Shown: piece by piece, positions 1 through 8,615 of the stretch | How positions within the stretch are numbered: position 1 is the first letter of the stretch | How the letters are laid out: the number at the start of each line of letters is the position of its first letter | Origin: Acinetobacter sp. MB5 | GTDB lineage: Bacteria > Pseudomonadota > Gammaproteobacteria > Pseudomonadales > Moraxellaceae | Direction: 5' to 3' | DNA length: 64,000 nucleotides | NCBI RefSeq assembly: GCF_003261585.1 | Contig: NZ_POVU01000006.1 | Span: 152,424 to 216,423 of the forward strand | Position numbers and translations under genes: made by a program | Notes under the pieces: generated by a model | Database searches by the model: none | The model's input: only the letters and a program-made list of their open reading frames with translations | What the model was told of the DNA's origin: nothing

Positions 1-791
1 TTGGTATTTTTCCTATAGCCATTCAACGAGAAACTTTCTGCACGCGCTGTTTCGCCAACTACCAAAACCATCAACTTGGCTTTTTGATTTGCAGTCACAG
101 CAATATTACGTTTAGCATCCAAACCATATTGCACCAAAGGTAATGGTTTATACGACAACTTCTTGTAGTAACTCAAACCTGAACTAAACACATTATTTGG
201 AGAGATCAGGTTTTTAACTTCACGATGTCCTCGAAACAACGACGTGAAATTAATATAGTTTAAGTAAACTGCCCCACCTACAATCACCAAAGCAACCACA
301 ATACTGGCAACTTTTTTCCAGAGCTGACCCAAGATCGGCTCTTTCTTTACGGGCAATACAGCCATTATAGCGATTGGTAAAATCACCATAAAAGCCAGCC
401 AAACCAAATATTGCCATGATAATAAATTCATGGCTTCAGTTCGGTCAGTCTGCATCATATTTTGAATTTGTTCTGGGGTAATCATAATTCCCATACTATT
501 TACAAAATATGCACTGCAACCTGCAATCACCAGTAAAATGGCAGCTAACCATTTTTTGTTCCACTGCCAAGATAAAATCTGTAAACACACGAAATAATAA
601 AGTGTTAAAACCAGTGCGAGTGTCCCACCAAACATCAAACTTTTTAAACTACTCAAATTAGCGTAGATCAATGCCTGCCGATAAAATGTAAAGTTCAATG
701 CGATGGCTAACCAAACCGCGATAATCAAATTAAAACGACTCAGGCTTATTGGCCGTAATCGAGTTCTAAACTGACTAAAAAAATTCAACAT
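1..791 (-). CDS. eptA: Phosphoethanolamine transferase (EptA/PmrC-like), partial: C-terminal part beyond the window
   Basis: Inner-membrane enzyme of the EptA/PmrC/MCR family, which moves phosphoethanolamine from phosphatidylethanolamine to lipid A. The visible 263 codons start at an ATG (789-791) and begin MLNFFSQFRTRLRPI. Several hydrophobic membrane segments follow. The periplasmic catalytic domain then begins, with the motif VVGETAR; its Thr, residue 248, corresponds to the nucleophile that carries the phosphoethanolamine intermediate. The reading frame stays open to position 1, so the gene is cut by the window edge and is not broken. I see no pmrAB genes beside it on the visible side. 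Family assignment is firm; the exact substrate (lipid A or another) is inferred. Confidence 0.85.
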   Translation of the reverse strand, partial: MLNFFSQFRTRLRPISLSRFNLIIAVWLAIALNFTFYRQALIYANLSSLKSLMFGGTLALVLTLYYFVCLQILSWQWNKKWLAAILLVIAGCSAYFVNSMGIMITPEQIQNMMQTDRTEAMNLLSWQYLVWLAFMVILPIAIMAVLPVKKEPILGQLWKKVASIVVALVIVGGAVYLNYINFTSLFRGHREVKNLISPNNVFSSGLSYYKKLSYKPLPLVQYGLDAKRNIAVTANQKAKLMVLVVGETARAESFSLNGYRKNT

Positions 792-1010
792 ACTTATTCT
801 TCCGTATGGAAATTGCAATGTATAAGGACTAACTTAAAAAACGCTTAAACAACAACTTATAAGAAAAATAGACAGCAAAGCATCGATATCAATTGCTCAA
901 TAGAATCAACGCTTGATGCTGAAATTGCTTGTTGTTGTGCTGAGTAAAAATCAGGTGGGTATTGTATCTATAAAATGATACTTAACATTATTTATATTTA
1001 TTAAAATCAT

Positions 1011-1041
1011 AAAAAAACCGCAGTCAACTGACTGCGGTTTT
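1011..1041 (-). terminator. Rho-independent terminator after the DcaP-like porin
   Basis: Perfect 8-bp stem (CCGCAGTC / GACTGCGG) with a 4-nt loop, followed on the minus strand by a run of seven T. It lies about 30 bases after the porin stop codon. Confidence 0.85.
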
Positions 1042-1067
1042 CATCACTTTAAATTCTATAAGAAGAA

Positions 1068-2477
1068 TTAGAAGTTATATTTAGCCATCAAGTTTACGCG
1101 AGAGTAGTCGCCTTTTTCATTAAGGAATGTTTTACGTTGACCGTAAGTGTATTCTACACCCAAATCTACACCAGGAACTGGTGAGTAGAAGCTGTTTGCG
1201 ATGATGTTATACATACTCTTGTTCAAACTTGTAGAGCTTGTTGTTTTTGCAAAATCAGCATAATCATTGCTGTTTTTATACCAGATACCACCAGCCGCTA
1301 CAGTTGAACGCCATTTTGGTGACCATTTATGTGCATAGCCAATCAAACCTGAGTCAAATTCAGATTCAGCAATAATAACATCTGTGCCATCAACTCCAGT
1401 AGCATACGCTGGGTTTGAATAAAGCATATATTTGCTATCGCCTTTTACGTGGTAATAGTTAGCAAATACTGTATCGTTTGGTGTAAAGCTATATTTTGCA
1501 CCAAGACCTACGCCCCAACCTAATTTTGTTTCATCAACACTGTCACTCAATGAAACACGGTTTTCATGTAGCAAACCATGCACTTGTAAAAGACCTTTTT
1601 TGTCTGCAGTTGCAATATCATAACGTGCAGTCAATGCAGGTAGGCGGTTACCACCTGAACTTGTAGTTCCTGTTGTAGTAATAGCTGTTACAGTTGCTGT
1701 TGAGGCTGAAGAGTTAATACCATCAACATCACCGCCTTCTAATGCTAACAATAATTTTTGGTTAGCTGTTACAGGCTGTGTATAACGGACTTGAACTGTA
1801 CGTTTCGTACCACCACCCATTGCACCGTTGAAGTCAACAGTTTCAGGCATAGTGTCAGCATTTACGAATGGAGATGTGGTTTGACCCACTAACCATTTGT
1901 TTAAAGACATATAGGCATGACGTACACGGAATTGGCCGTCACTGTTTGTCCCACCACTGCTACCCATAAAGTCAGCTTCGATTTTACCAATCAAATCACC
2001 ATATTGAGTTGGACGAACGATGTCTAAACCAATACGTGAAGTTGCAGCAGTAACGTTTAAGTTATCTTTAGTGCCATTTGCAGAATTTAAAGGTACTGAG
2101 TTTGTATTGTTGTTAATGTTTGGTGATGGGTTAGCTTTCGTATCGTATGTACCATCTACACGTACGCTACCGTAGAGTTTAACTTGAGTTTGACCATCTG
2201 GAAGTGTAAACCAACCTGGTTTAGAGCTTGAAGCCATTGGTGCAACTGGTGCTGGTTTAGCAGCAGCCATTTCAGCTTGTTGTTGCAACTGTACTGCTTG
2301 TTGTTGTTGTTGGCCAGAAAGTGTTTGAACCATTTGTTGAAGTTCTGCAACTTGTTCCTTTAAGTCAGCAACTTGTTGTGAAGTTGTTGCTGCTTGAGCT
2401 GAACCCATTGCTCCCCATGCTAAAGCTGCGCTTACAGAAAGTGCTAACGTTTTAACTTTGACCACAGTATTCTCCAT
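1068..2477 (-). CDS. DcaP-like trimeric outer-membrane porin
   Basis: 469-residue outer-membrane channel. Residues 1-29 are a signal peptide ending in SAQA. Residues 30-72 form a Gln-rich coiled coil (heptad-like QQVADLKEQVAELQQMV), the N-terminal feature that marks the DcaP family. A long beta-barrel follows and ends in the Phe expected for outer-membrane insertion (KYNF). DcaP proteins in Acinetobacter take up dicarboxylates and other negatively charged small molecules. The start has a GGATGGAG ribosome binding stretch just upstream. The gene is monocistronic, with its own terminator. Gene symbol left empty because several dcaP paralogues exist per genome and I cannot tell which this is. 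Confidence 0.85.
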   Translation of the reverse strand: MENTVVKVKTLALSVSAALAWGAMGSAQAATTSQQVADLKEQVAELQQMVQTLSGQQQQQAVQLQQQAEMAAAKPAPVAPMASSSKPGWFTLPDGQTQVKLYGSVRVDGTYDTKANPSPNINNNTNSVPLNSANGTKDNLNVTAATSRIGLDIVRPTQYGDLIGKIEADFMGSSGGTNSDGQFRVRHAYMSLNKWLVGQTTSPFVNADTMPETVDFNGAMGGGTKRTVQVRYTQPVTANQKLLLALEGGDVDGINSSASTATVTAITTTGTTSSGGNRLPALTARYDIATADKKGLLQVHGLLHENRVSLSDSVDETKLGWGVGLGAKYSFTPNDTVFANYYHVKGDSKYMLYSNPAYATGVDGTDVIIAESEFDSGLIGYAHKWSPKWRSTVAAGGIWYKNSNDYADFAKTTSSTSLNKSMYNIIANSFYSPVPGVDLGVEYTYGQRKTFLNEKGDYSRVNLMAKYNF

Positions 2478-2480
2478 CCA

Positions 2481-2500
2481 ATAAAAAAACTTGTTGTTTT
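2481..2500 (-). repeat. 20-nt leader element shared with the autotransporter gene (copy 1)
   Basis: On the minus strand, immediately upstream of the porin ribosome binding site, the sequence AAAACAACAAGTTTTTTTAT occurs. The same 20-mer with one mismatch lies in the upstream region of the autotransporter gene (30086-30105), same orientation. Both genes encode outer-membrane proteins. Function unknown; a shared leader or small-RNA target is conjecture. Confidence 0.4.
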
Positions 2501-2704
2501 GAAAGTATCGCTACTATTCCAAACTAAGGTAACAAAATTATGACAATCCCTTAAGAAATTTAATAATCCTTACTTATTCCATATATTTCTATACAGCTTA
2601 AGTCGTAGAATTACACAAAAAAATAACTTTAAATTAAAATTATTCCAAGATGTTTCTAAAAACAAATTTGTAAATTGCTTATTTTTGTCTATTTTTTATT
2701 CAAT

Positions 2705-3928
2705 TCAGTTCTTTGAATATCTGGTTCCCCATTTATAAATAAAAAACATATTTATAAAAACAATAAATAGAACAAGGATGCTCATATGCCAATACCCCAT
2801 ATTTTCGGTTAAAAATCCACCAAACACATAACTTATTCCACTCACGAGTGCCATGATTGATACTTGTAATGTGAAATCTGTAGCTGCAAATTGTGGTCTG
2901 CAATACTGCATAATGAGCGTTAACATCACCACCAAAAGCATGGCTGAACAAAATTCTTCAAAAGCATGTAATACATAAATCGTCAGATGCGAGACAGAAT
3001 TGAACGTTTGCAACTGCATCGCCAACCATGCCATTCCCAATAAACTCAGTACCTTAAAAACACTAAACCAATATAAGGCCCGATTCCGAGACCAAACTCG
3101 CAATATCCAAGCTGCAACCAAAGATCCTAAAAGTGCACTCACCGCCCCTAAAATCGAAATATAAAAACCAATCTGCAACAGTGACAGCCCCAAATCCACC
3201 ATAATGGTTTTCGACATCGGGCCAAACAAGCCATCTGCGACTTTAAAAGTGAGTAGAACCAGTAACCATGCACGTATTTCTTTTTGATCTAAAAAATAAG
3301 GTAAATAGGTTCGCCAATTAATTTGATCAACTTTCGCTATATGATGGATAGAATTTGGAGATTGATCCCGATACAACACCATCGGAATTGTATTTAAAAG
3401 AACCAAGCCAGCAAGGCACATAAAACTAGACTGCCAGCCAAAATCCCCAACCGCCCAGAGCATTGCACCACCACCCACAATAAAACCCAAACGTGAGCCC
3501 ATGACTTGCAAGCTATTTCCCCAGTGCTGTTGCTGCTGTTTGAGCAACTTCACTGCCAAACCATCCGTTGCAATATCCTGCGTTGCACCCGCACTATTCA
3601 GCAAAAAAAGTAGAATAAAAAACACATACAATTGAGATGGCTGATGCAAAACAGAGAGTGGAAACTTAGCCAATACAACAAGAAATATAATACTTAAAAA
3701 TTGAGTCACTAAAATCCAGCGGCGAAAGTGCCCCCACTGATCAACCCAAGGTGCCCAAAGGGCTTTAATTGCCCAAGGCATCATCAATAAACCAAAACCA
3801 CCAATTTTTGCCAAAGACACTCCTTCTGCGCGAAGCAATACAGGCAAGGCATGTGTCATAAACCCAACAGGCAAGCCCTGTGCCCAGTACAGTGAAAATA
3901 ACAAGACGTATATATTGGGCATAGCCAT
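2705..3928 (-). CDS. MFS transporter of the AmpG/RhtX-FptX type
   Basis: 407 residues with about twelve hydrophobic segments. The N-terminal LYWAQGLPVGFMTHALPVLL and the APWVDQWG loop after the second or third segment are typical of the branch of the major facilitator family that holds AmpG (muropeptide permease) and RhtX/FptX (siderophore uptake). The sequence does not decide between muropeptide and siderophore. No siderophore biosynthesis or receptor gene is adjacent. An alternative start two codons in (MPNIYVL) is possible. The gene is divergent from the broken acyltransferase gene. Confidence 0.75.
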   Translation of the reverse strand: MAMPNIYVLLFSLYWAQGLPVGFMTHALPVLLRAEGVSLAKIGGFGLLMMPWAIKALWAPWVDQWGHFRRWILVTQFLSIIFLVVLAKFPLSVLHQPSQLYVFFILLFLLNSAGATQDIATDGLAVKLLKQQQQHWGNSLQVMGSRLGFIVGGGAMLWAVGDFGWQSSFMCLAGLVLLNTIPMVLYRDQSPNSIHHIAKVDQINWRTYLPYFLDQKEIRAWLLVLLTFKVADGLFGPMSKTIMVDLGLSLLQIGFYISILGAVSALLGSLVAAWILRVWSRNRALYWFSVFKVLSLLGMAWLAMQLQTFNSVSHLTIYVLHAFEEFCSAMLLVVMLTLIMQYCRPQFAATDFTLQVSIMALVSGISYVFGGFLTENMGYWHMSILVLFIVFINMFFIYKWGTRYSKN

Positions 3929-4024
3929 TCCATTCGGTGAAGCACGAGATTTACAATTTGTAAAAGCATGATCAGCACATCAGTTTACAATGCTTTCCTG
4001 TCTAAAATGCATTGATCTATCAAC

Positions 4025-4646
4025 ATGAAAGTAAAACGTTTTCCAACATTACCCACTCAATGACCTGCACGTGGCACAGTGCAAAGTCGGGCTTGGTTCC
4101 GCCAGTTCTTTTACCTGCAAGGCTGGAGTTTTGAAAGAGAAATTCCAGATTTACCTAAAGGTATCACCATTTTAATGCCGCATTCGTCGAATTATGATGC
4201 ATGGTATGCCCTGATCAGCATTTTAGGTTTGGGGATGAAAATTTCAGTTTTGGGGAAAGATTCTCTGTTTAAAACCCCACTTAAACCCCTGCTTGAACAT
4301 GTTGATGTCATCCCCGTTCAACGCAACAAAAACAGTGGATTTACTGAACAAGCCATAAAAATCCTTCAATCCCGTGAGAAAATCTGGTTAGGTCTTGCTC
4401 CCGAAGGGACTCGTAAACATGCTCGGCAGATTAAGACAGGGTTTTATCATATTGCAGCTGGCTGCAGGCGTACCGATTGTGATGTTTGCACTCAACTATC
4501 AAGATAAAACCTTAGGTTGCCTTGGTTTTATACAACCTAGTGGAAATTACGAACAGGATTTAGAGAAGATTTTAAGCTGCTATCGAGGGCAATTTTCCCC
4601 TAAAAATAAACAATGGTTATCTGAGCCTTTACGCAAACTTTTGTAA
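4025..4646 (+). pseudogene. Broken 1-acyl-sn-glycerol-3-phosphate acyltransferase-like gene (in-frame TGA plus frameshift)
   Basis: The intact ancestor would be about 206 residues of a PlsC-type acyltransferase that acylates lysophosphatidic acid or a related lipid. The ATG at 4025 opens MKVKRFPTLPTQ and then meets a TGA at 4061-4063. The same frame continues as PARGTVQSRAWFRQFF, with the catalytic HX4D motif (HSSNYD) and the PEGTR substrate motif. After HIA (codon 4454-4456) the frame slips by one base: LAAGVPIVMFALNYQDK continues only in the next frame to 4646. One extra base near 4457 explains this. Two independent lesions make a sequencing error an unlikely sole cause. A GTG at 4079 could restart translation but would still hit the frameshift. 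Confidence 0.8.
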
Positions 4647-4681
4647 AAATACTGGTCAATATCTGAAAAGTTTGCTGAGAT

Positions 4682-5644
4682 ATGCGCTCTCGTTTTTTCA
4701 CGCACACGATGCTCGTTCCTATGACACCCAACATAATACGCTGGTCTTGCATTGCCCTACTCGGCACAGGGCTTTTAGGCTGTGATACGCTAGGTTCTAA
4801 AAAAGTGCCTACGCCCACAGTGAAACCTCGCGAACCTGTAATTGCACTTGCATTGGGCGGAGGTGGTGCCAAAGGTTTTGCACATATTGGCGTGATTAAA
4901 GTTCTTGAATCTCATGGCATTAAGCCAAAGATCGTAACGGGAACCAGTGCAGGCAGCTTCGTCGGCAGCCTGTATGCGAGTGGCAAAACCCCGTATCAGT
5001 TACAACAACTTGCTTTTAAGTTAAAAGAGTCCGATCTACGTGACCTGACCTTTAACCGTCAGGGAGTTGTCTTGGGTCAAAAACTCCAAGACTATGTCAA
5101 CGCCAATGTGGGAAATAAACAAATTCAGCAATTTCCGATTCGATTTTCCGCAGTGGCAACTCGCTTAGACAACGGCAAAAAAACCGAATTTATTCGAGGC
5201 AATGCGGGTCAAGCGGTTCGTGCCTCTTGCAGTATTCCCAACGTATTCGTACCTGCCACCATTGCGGGTGTGAAATATGTCGATGGTGGATTGGTCAGCC
5301 CAATTCCTGTCAGCACCGCCAAAAGTATGGGCGCAGATATTGTGATTGCAGTCGATATTTCTGCACGTCCAAGTAAAACTGGTGCAGGCAATATGTTTGG
5401 CTTACTTGATCAAACCATTAATATTATGGGACAGCAAAGTATTCGACAAGAACTACAGCAAGCAACTGTGGTGATTCAGCCCAAAGTCGGCAATTTAGGT
5501 GTCCTCGATTTAAATGAGAGCCAGAATGCTATCTTGGAAGGTGAACAAGCGGCTCAAGCCAAGATTCCTGCGATTGAAGCTGCAATTGCTAACTTTAAAA
5601 AATCCCCTGCTGCACTACGCCCTGCACCTCGCCCTCGCTTCTAA
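4682..5644 (+). CDS. Patatin-like phospholipase, RssA-type, predicted lipoprotein
   Basis: 320 residues. An N-terminal hydrophobic stretch ends in the lipobox LLGC (Cys34), so the protein is probably a lipid-anchored envelope protein. The patatin domain has the glycine-rich oxyanion loop GGGGAKG (59-65), the nucleophile elbow GTSAG with Ser89, and the dyad Asp201 in DGG. These residues define a Ser/Asp lipid acyl hydrolase; the natural substrate is unknown. ATGs at codons 10 and 14 (4709, 4721) give a more conventional signal peptide, so the start is uncertain. It follows the broken acyltransferase gene in the same direction, so both may once have acted on phospholipids. Confidence 0.85.
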   Translation: MRSRFFTHTMLVPMTPNIIRWSCIALLGTGLLGCDTLGSKKVPTPTVKPREPVIALALGGGGAKGFAHIGVIKVLESHGIKPKIVTGTSAGSFVGSLYASGKTPYQLQQLAFKLKESDLRDLTFNRQGVVLGQKLQDYVNANVGNKQIQQFPIRFSAVATRLDNGKKTEFIRGNAGQAVRASCSIPNVFVPATIAGVKYVDGGLVSPIPVSTAKSMGADIVIAVDISARPSKTGAGNMFGLLDQTINIMGQQSIRQELQQATVVIQPKVGNLGVLDLNESQNAILEGEQAAQAKIPAIEAAIANFKKSPAALRPAPRPRF

Positions 5645-5668
5645 AAATATTCAATAAACATATTCTTT

Positions 5669-5703
5669 ACCTGCATCATCTGCTAAATTAAGCTGATGCA
5701 GGT
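5669..5703. terminator. Hairpin between the patatin gene and nfeD
   Basis: Perfect 10-bp inverted repeat ACCTGCATCA / TGATGCAGGT around a 15-nt loop. No long T-run follows on the plus strand, so it could be a weak terminator or an RNA-stability hairpin. Confidence 0.45.
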
Positions 5704-5739
5704 GCTGCAAAATAAAACCAAAAAATACAGAGAAAACGT

Positions 5740-6225
5740 ATGCATATCGTAATAGAACCTTGGCACTGGTTTGTTTTAGGCATTGCTTTAATGCTCATTG
5801 AACTGATTGTGCCGACTTTTGCCGCGATTTGGTTTGGCATTGCTGCAATTATGGTCAGTATTTTATCTTGGATTTTCCCATGGATGGGTTTAGCCACCCA
5901 ATTAGTGACATGGAGCATTTTTTCGATCCTGTGCACTGTGCTTTGGTTTAAATTCATCAAACCTTTATCGATTGATAAAACCAAAGCAGGTTTGCCTCGC
6001 GAAGCGACCATCGGGCAAATCGGGATGGTGATCCAGACTGGACTCAATCACGATCAAATTAAAGTGAGATTTTCCCTTCCTGTACTCGGCGCTGATGAAT
6101 GGACTTGCCGTACCACTTCTACTGTTCAAGTGGGCGATCGCGTGATTGTCACTGACATTTTAGGAAACGAGTTGGTCGTACAAAGCTATTCATCAAGCAC
6201 TTCATCTTCACCACAAGGAAAATAA
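5740..6225 (+). CDS. NfeD-family membrane protein
   Basis: 161 residues: short N-terminus, a block of three hydrophobic segments to about residue 75, then a soluble C-terminal OB-fold-like domain (VGDRVIVTDILGNELVVQS). This is the short NfeD1b form. NfeD proteins are partners of SPFH proteins in membrane quality control, and here the SPFH gene starts 2 bases after the stop codon, which supports the pairing and co-translation. An AGAGAA stretch precedes the ATG. Confidence 0.85.
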   Translation: MHIVIEPWHWFVLGIALMLIELIVPTFAAIWFGIAAIMVSILSWIFPWMGLATQLVTWSIFSILCTVLWFKFIKPLSIDKTKAGLPREATIGQIGMVIQTGLNHDQIKVRFSLPVLGADEWTCRTTSTVQVGDRVIVTDILGNELVVQSYSSSTSSSPQGK

Positions 6226-6227
6226 CA

Positions 6228-7085
6228 ATGTCGATTCCAAGTATTATTTTTTTAGCCGTTTTAGTTTTTGTTGCAGTGACGATTTTTAAAGGTGTCCGTA
6301 TTGTGCCTCAAGGGAACAAGTGGATTGTGCAACGTCTTGGTAAATATCACACCACACTTGGCCCTGGCTTAAGCATTATCATTCCTTATATTGATGATAT
6401 TGCCTACAAAGTCACCACCAAAGATATTGTGCTGGACATTCCTTCTCAAGAAGTCATCACTCGTGACAATGCGGTATTACTCATGAATGCCTTTGCTTAT
6501 ATCAACTTAACGACACCTGAAAAAGCAGTTTACGGGATTGATAATTTTAGTATTGCGATTCAGAACTTGGTACAAACATCGTTGCGTTCGATTGTTGGTG
6601 AAATGGATCTGGATGATGCTTTATCATCACGTGATCATATTAAAGCAAAACTGAAAGCAGCCATTTCTGATGATATTGCTGACTGGGGAATTACTTTAAA
6701 AACGGTTGAAATTCAAGATATTCAACCATCTCCAACGATGCAAGCTGCCATGGAAGCCCAAGCAGCAGCGGAACGTCAACGCCGCGCGGCGGTAACCAAA
6801 GCAGATGGTGAGAAACAAGCAGCGATTTTAGAAGCTGAGGGTCGTTTGGAAGCATCACGTCGTGATGCCGAAGCCCAAGTCGTCTTGGCTGAAGCTTCGC
6901 AAAAAGCGATTACTATGGTCAGCTCTGCCGTAGGTGAAAAAGAAATTCCTGTGTCTTACTTGCTCGGTGAACAGTACATTAAAGCCATGCAAGACATGTC
7001 GAAATCCAATAATGCCAAAACTGTGGTGCTTCCTGCCGATGTACTCAACACCATCCGCGGGATTATGGGACGTGACCTAAGATAA
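6228..7085 (+). CDS. qmcA: SPFH/stomatin-like protein (QmcA type)
   Basis: 285 residues: one N-terminal membrane segment (IFLAVLVFVAVTIF), an SPFH/Band-7 domain (about 20-180) with the characteristic IVPQGNKWIVQRLGKYHTTL start, and an Ala/Glu-rich helical stretch (AAMEAQAAAERQRR...). QmcA-type proteins form membrane-associated oligomers with an NfeD partner and act in membrane protein quality control together with FtsH in other bacteria. Translationally linked to the upstream nfeD gene; a bidirectional terminator follows. Confidence 0.85.
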   Translation: MSIPSIIFLAVLVFVAVTIFKGVRIVPQGNKWIVQRLGKYHTTLGPGLSIIIPYIDDIAYKVTTKDIVLDIPSQEVITRDNAVLLMNAFAYINLTTPEKAVYGIDNFSIAIQNLVQTSLRSIVGEMDLDDALSSRDHIKAKLKAAISDDIADWGITLKTVEIQDIQPSPTMQAAMEAQAAAERQRRAAVTKADGEKQAAILEAEGRLEASRRDAEAQVVLAEASQKAITMVSSAVGEKEIPVSYLLGEQYIKAMQDMSKSNNAKTVVLPADVLNTIRGIMGRDLR

Positions 7086-7100
7086 TCACTTAGAAAATAA

Positions 7101-7122
7101 AAAAGCGGCTGATGCCGCTTTT
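7101..7122. terminator. Bidirectional terminator between the SPFH gene and ispA
   Basis: AAAAGCGGC / GCCGCTTTT stem with a TGAT loop, with A-run before and T-run after. It sits between two convergent genes and touches the ispA stop codon, so it serves both. Confidence 0.85.
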
Positions 7123-8046
7123 TTAATGTGCTCTTGCCAGTAAAAACTGGGTAATTGCATAGAGTTGCTGAGCATCTTCACCAAAATGGCTTAAGGCTTT
7201 TAGGGCTTGGTCATGGAGTTGCTGTGCATAGGCTTGTGCAGCATCTAAGCCCAACAATGCAGGGTAAGTCGATTTCTCAACTTCAAGATCTTTCCCTGCC
7301 GTCTTACCTAAGACTTCAGTATCGGCTGTAATATCCAAAATATCATCTTGCACTTGAAAGGCCAGACCAATCGCCTGACCAAACTGACGCAATTGAGGAA
7401 TAGCAGGATCTGTACCTTTAAAAATAGTCACCGCCGCCATCATGATTGCCGCCTGAATCAGAGCACCTGTTTTGTTGCGGTGAATATTTTCCAGTGCTTC
7501 CTGATCAACCCGCTTTCCTTCAGCTTGTAAATCAAGCACTTGACCACTGACCATTTTTGAACTGGCAGTCGCCAAAATCTGCATTTGTTTTAAAACAATA
7601 CTTGGCTCAATCACGACACCTGTATCGAATAAACGGCTACCAAGTACTTCATACGCCATCGACTGCAACACATCACCAGCCAGCAAAGCCGTATCTTCCC
7701 CAAAAGCGACATGACAAGTTGGCTGTCCACGGCGCAATGAGTCATTGTCCATACATGGCAAATCATCATGTGCCAATGAATAGCAGTGAATCAGTTCCAC
7801 TGCAACCGCAGCACGGCGTACTGCCGCCGATGGTGCATGAGTCTGTAAAGCGGCTGTGGCATAACACAGTGCAGGACGCACTCGCTTACCGCCCAGCATG
7901 ACTGCATGATAGACCGCCCCTTTTAAAGGTTCTGGCAATGCAAAAGCATCCAGCGCTAAAGTGAGGTCTTGCTGAATTTGTTGCTGTGCAGATTTTAAAA
8001 CGTCTGCGGATATGGATGCGAGTGTTGACACATCTGCCTCGGACAT
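7123..8046 (-). CDS. ispA: (2E,6E)-farnesyl diphosphate synthase
   Basis: 307-residue cytoplasmic trans-prenyltransferase that condenses isopentenyl diphosphate with dimethylallyl and geranyl diphosphate to give farnesyl diphosphate, the precursor of quinones and undecaprenyl phosphate. The first Asp-rich motif DDLPCMD (94-100) and the second DDILD (in FQVQDDILD) bind the Mg-diphosphate. The GGKRVRP motif near residue 52 binds isopentenyl diphosphate. Length fits the family. The yjdM gene lies 7 bases upstream in the same direction. Confidence 0.92.
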   Translation of the reverse strand: MSEADVSTLASISADVLKSAQQQIQQDLTLALDAFALPEPLKGAVYHAVMLGGKRVRPALCYATAALQTHAPSAAVRRAAVAVELIHCYSLAHDDLPCMDNDSLRRGQPTCHVAFGEDTALLAGDVLQSMAYEVLGSRLFDTGVVIEPSIVLKQMQILATASSKMVSGQVLDLQAEGKRVDQEALENIHRNKTGALIQAAIMMAAVTIFKGTDPAIPQLRQFGQAIGLAFQVQDDILDITADTEVLGKTAGKDLEVEKSTYPALLGLDAAQAYAQQLHDQALKALSHFGEDAQQLYAITQFLLARAH

Positions 8047-8053
8047 ATAGAAA

Positions 8054-8395
8054 TTACGCTTTTTTGACGAATTCTGATTTAAGTTTCATGGCGCCAATCC
8101 CTGTGATTTTACAGTCAATATTGTGACCATCAGTGGCATCGGCAAGTAAGCGAATATTTTTAACTTTTGTACCGACTTTAACGACTGAAGATGAACCTTT
8201 AACTTTTAAATCTTTGATGACTGTAACGCTGTCACCATCTTGTAAGGGTTGACCATGTGCATCTACAATCTGTGCGCTGCTTTCAGTCGCTGCTTCGCCT
8301 TCTTTCCATTCATAAGAACATTCTGGACAGATCAATAAATCACCATCAGCATAGGTATATTCTGACTGACACTTTGGGCAAGCAGGAATGGTCAT
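8054..8395 (-). CDS. yjdM: YjdM (PhnA) family zinc-ribbon protein
   Basis: 113 residues. An N-terminal zinc ribbon with two CxxC pairs (CPKCQSEY and CPECSYEW) is followed by an SH3-like beta domain ([27 protein letters not shown]) with the characteristic KVKNIRL repeat. The family was once named PhnA because of a position near phosphonate genes, but it has no proven part in phosphonate use. It probably shares a transcript with ispA. Confidence 0.88.
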   Translation of the reverse strand: MTIPACPKCQSEYTYADGDLLICPECSYEWKEGEAATESSAQIVDAHGQPLQDGDSVTVIKDLKVKGSSSVVKVGTKVKNIRLLADATDGHNIDCKITGIGAMKLKSEFVKKA

Positions 8396-8615
8396 GTAAT
8401 CAACCTCAAAATAAAAGGCATTATCGCCTGAATGTTGATTTTTTTCAAAAATATCTGAACATCTCTAATAAAATGTACAACTTAAGCTTCAAAACGGACA
8501 TTTTTTAATCAAAAAATATTGATGTTTTTCAAAAAGTTATAATACAAAGGTCGCACATCGATGAGTCACGCTTAACGCTAGGCTAAATTATAGCAATCTA
8601 TTACAATACAAAATC

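Noticed and set aside
4079..4507. Reading the acyltransferase part from GTG 4079 as an intact gene
   Set aside because: It lacks the family N-terminus and leaves frame before the conserved AAGVPIV segment.
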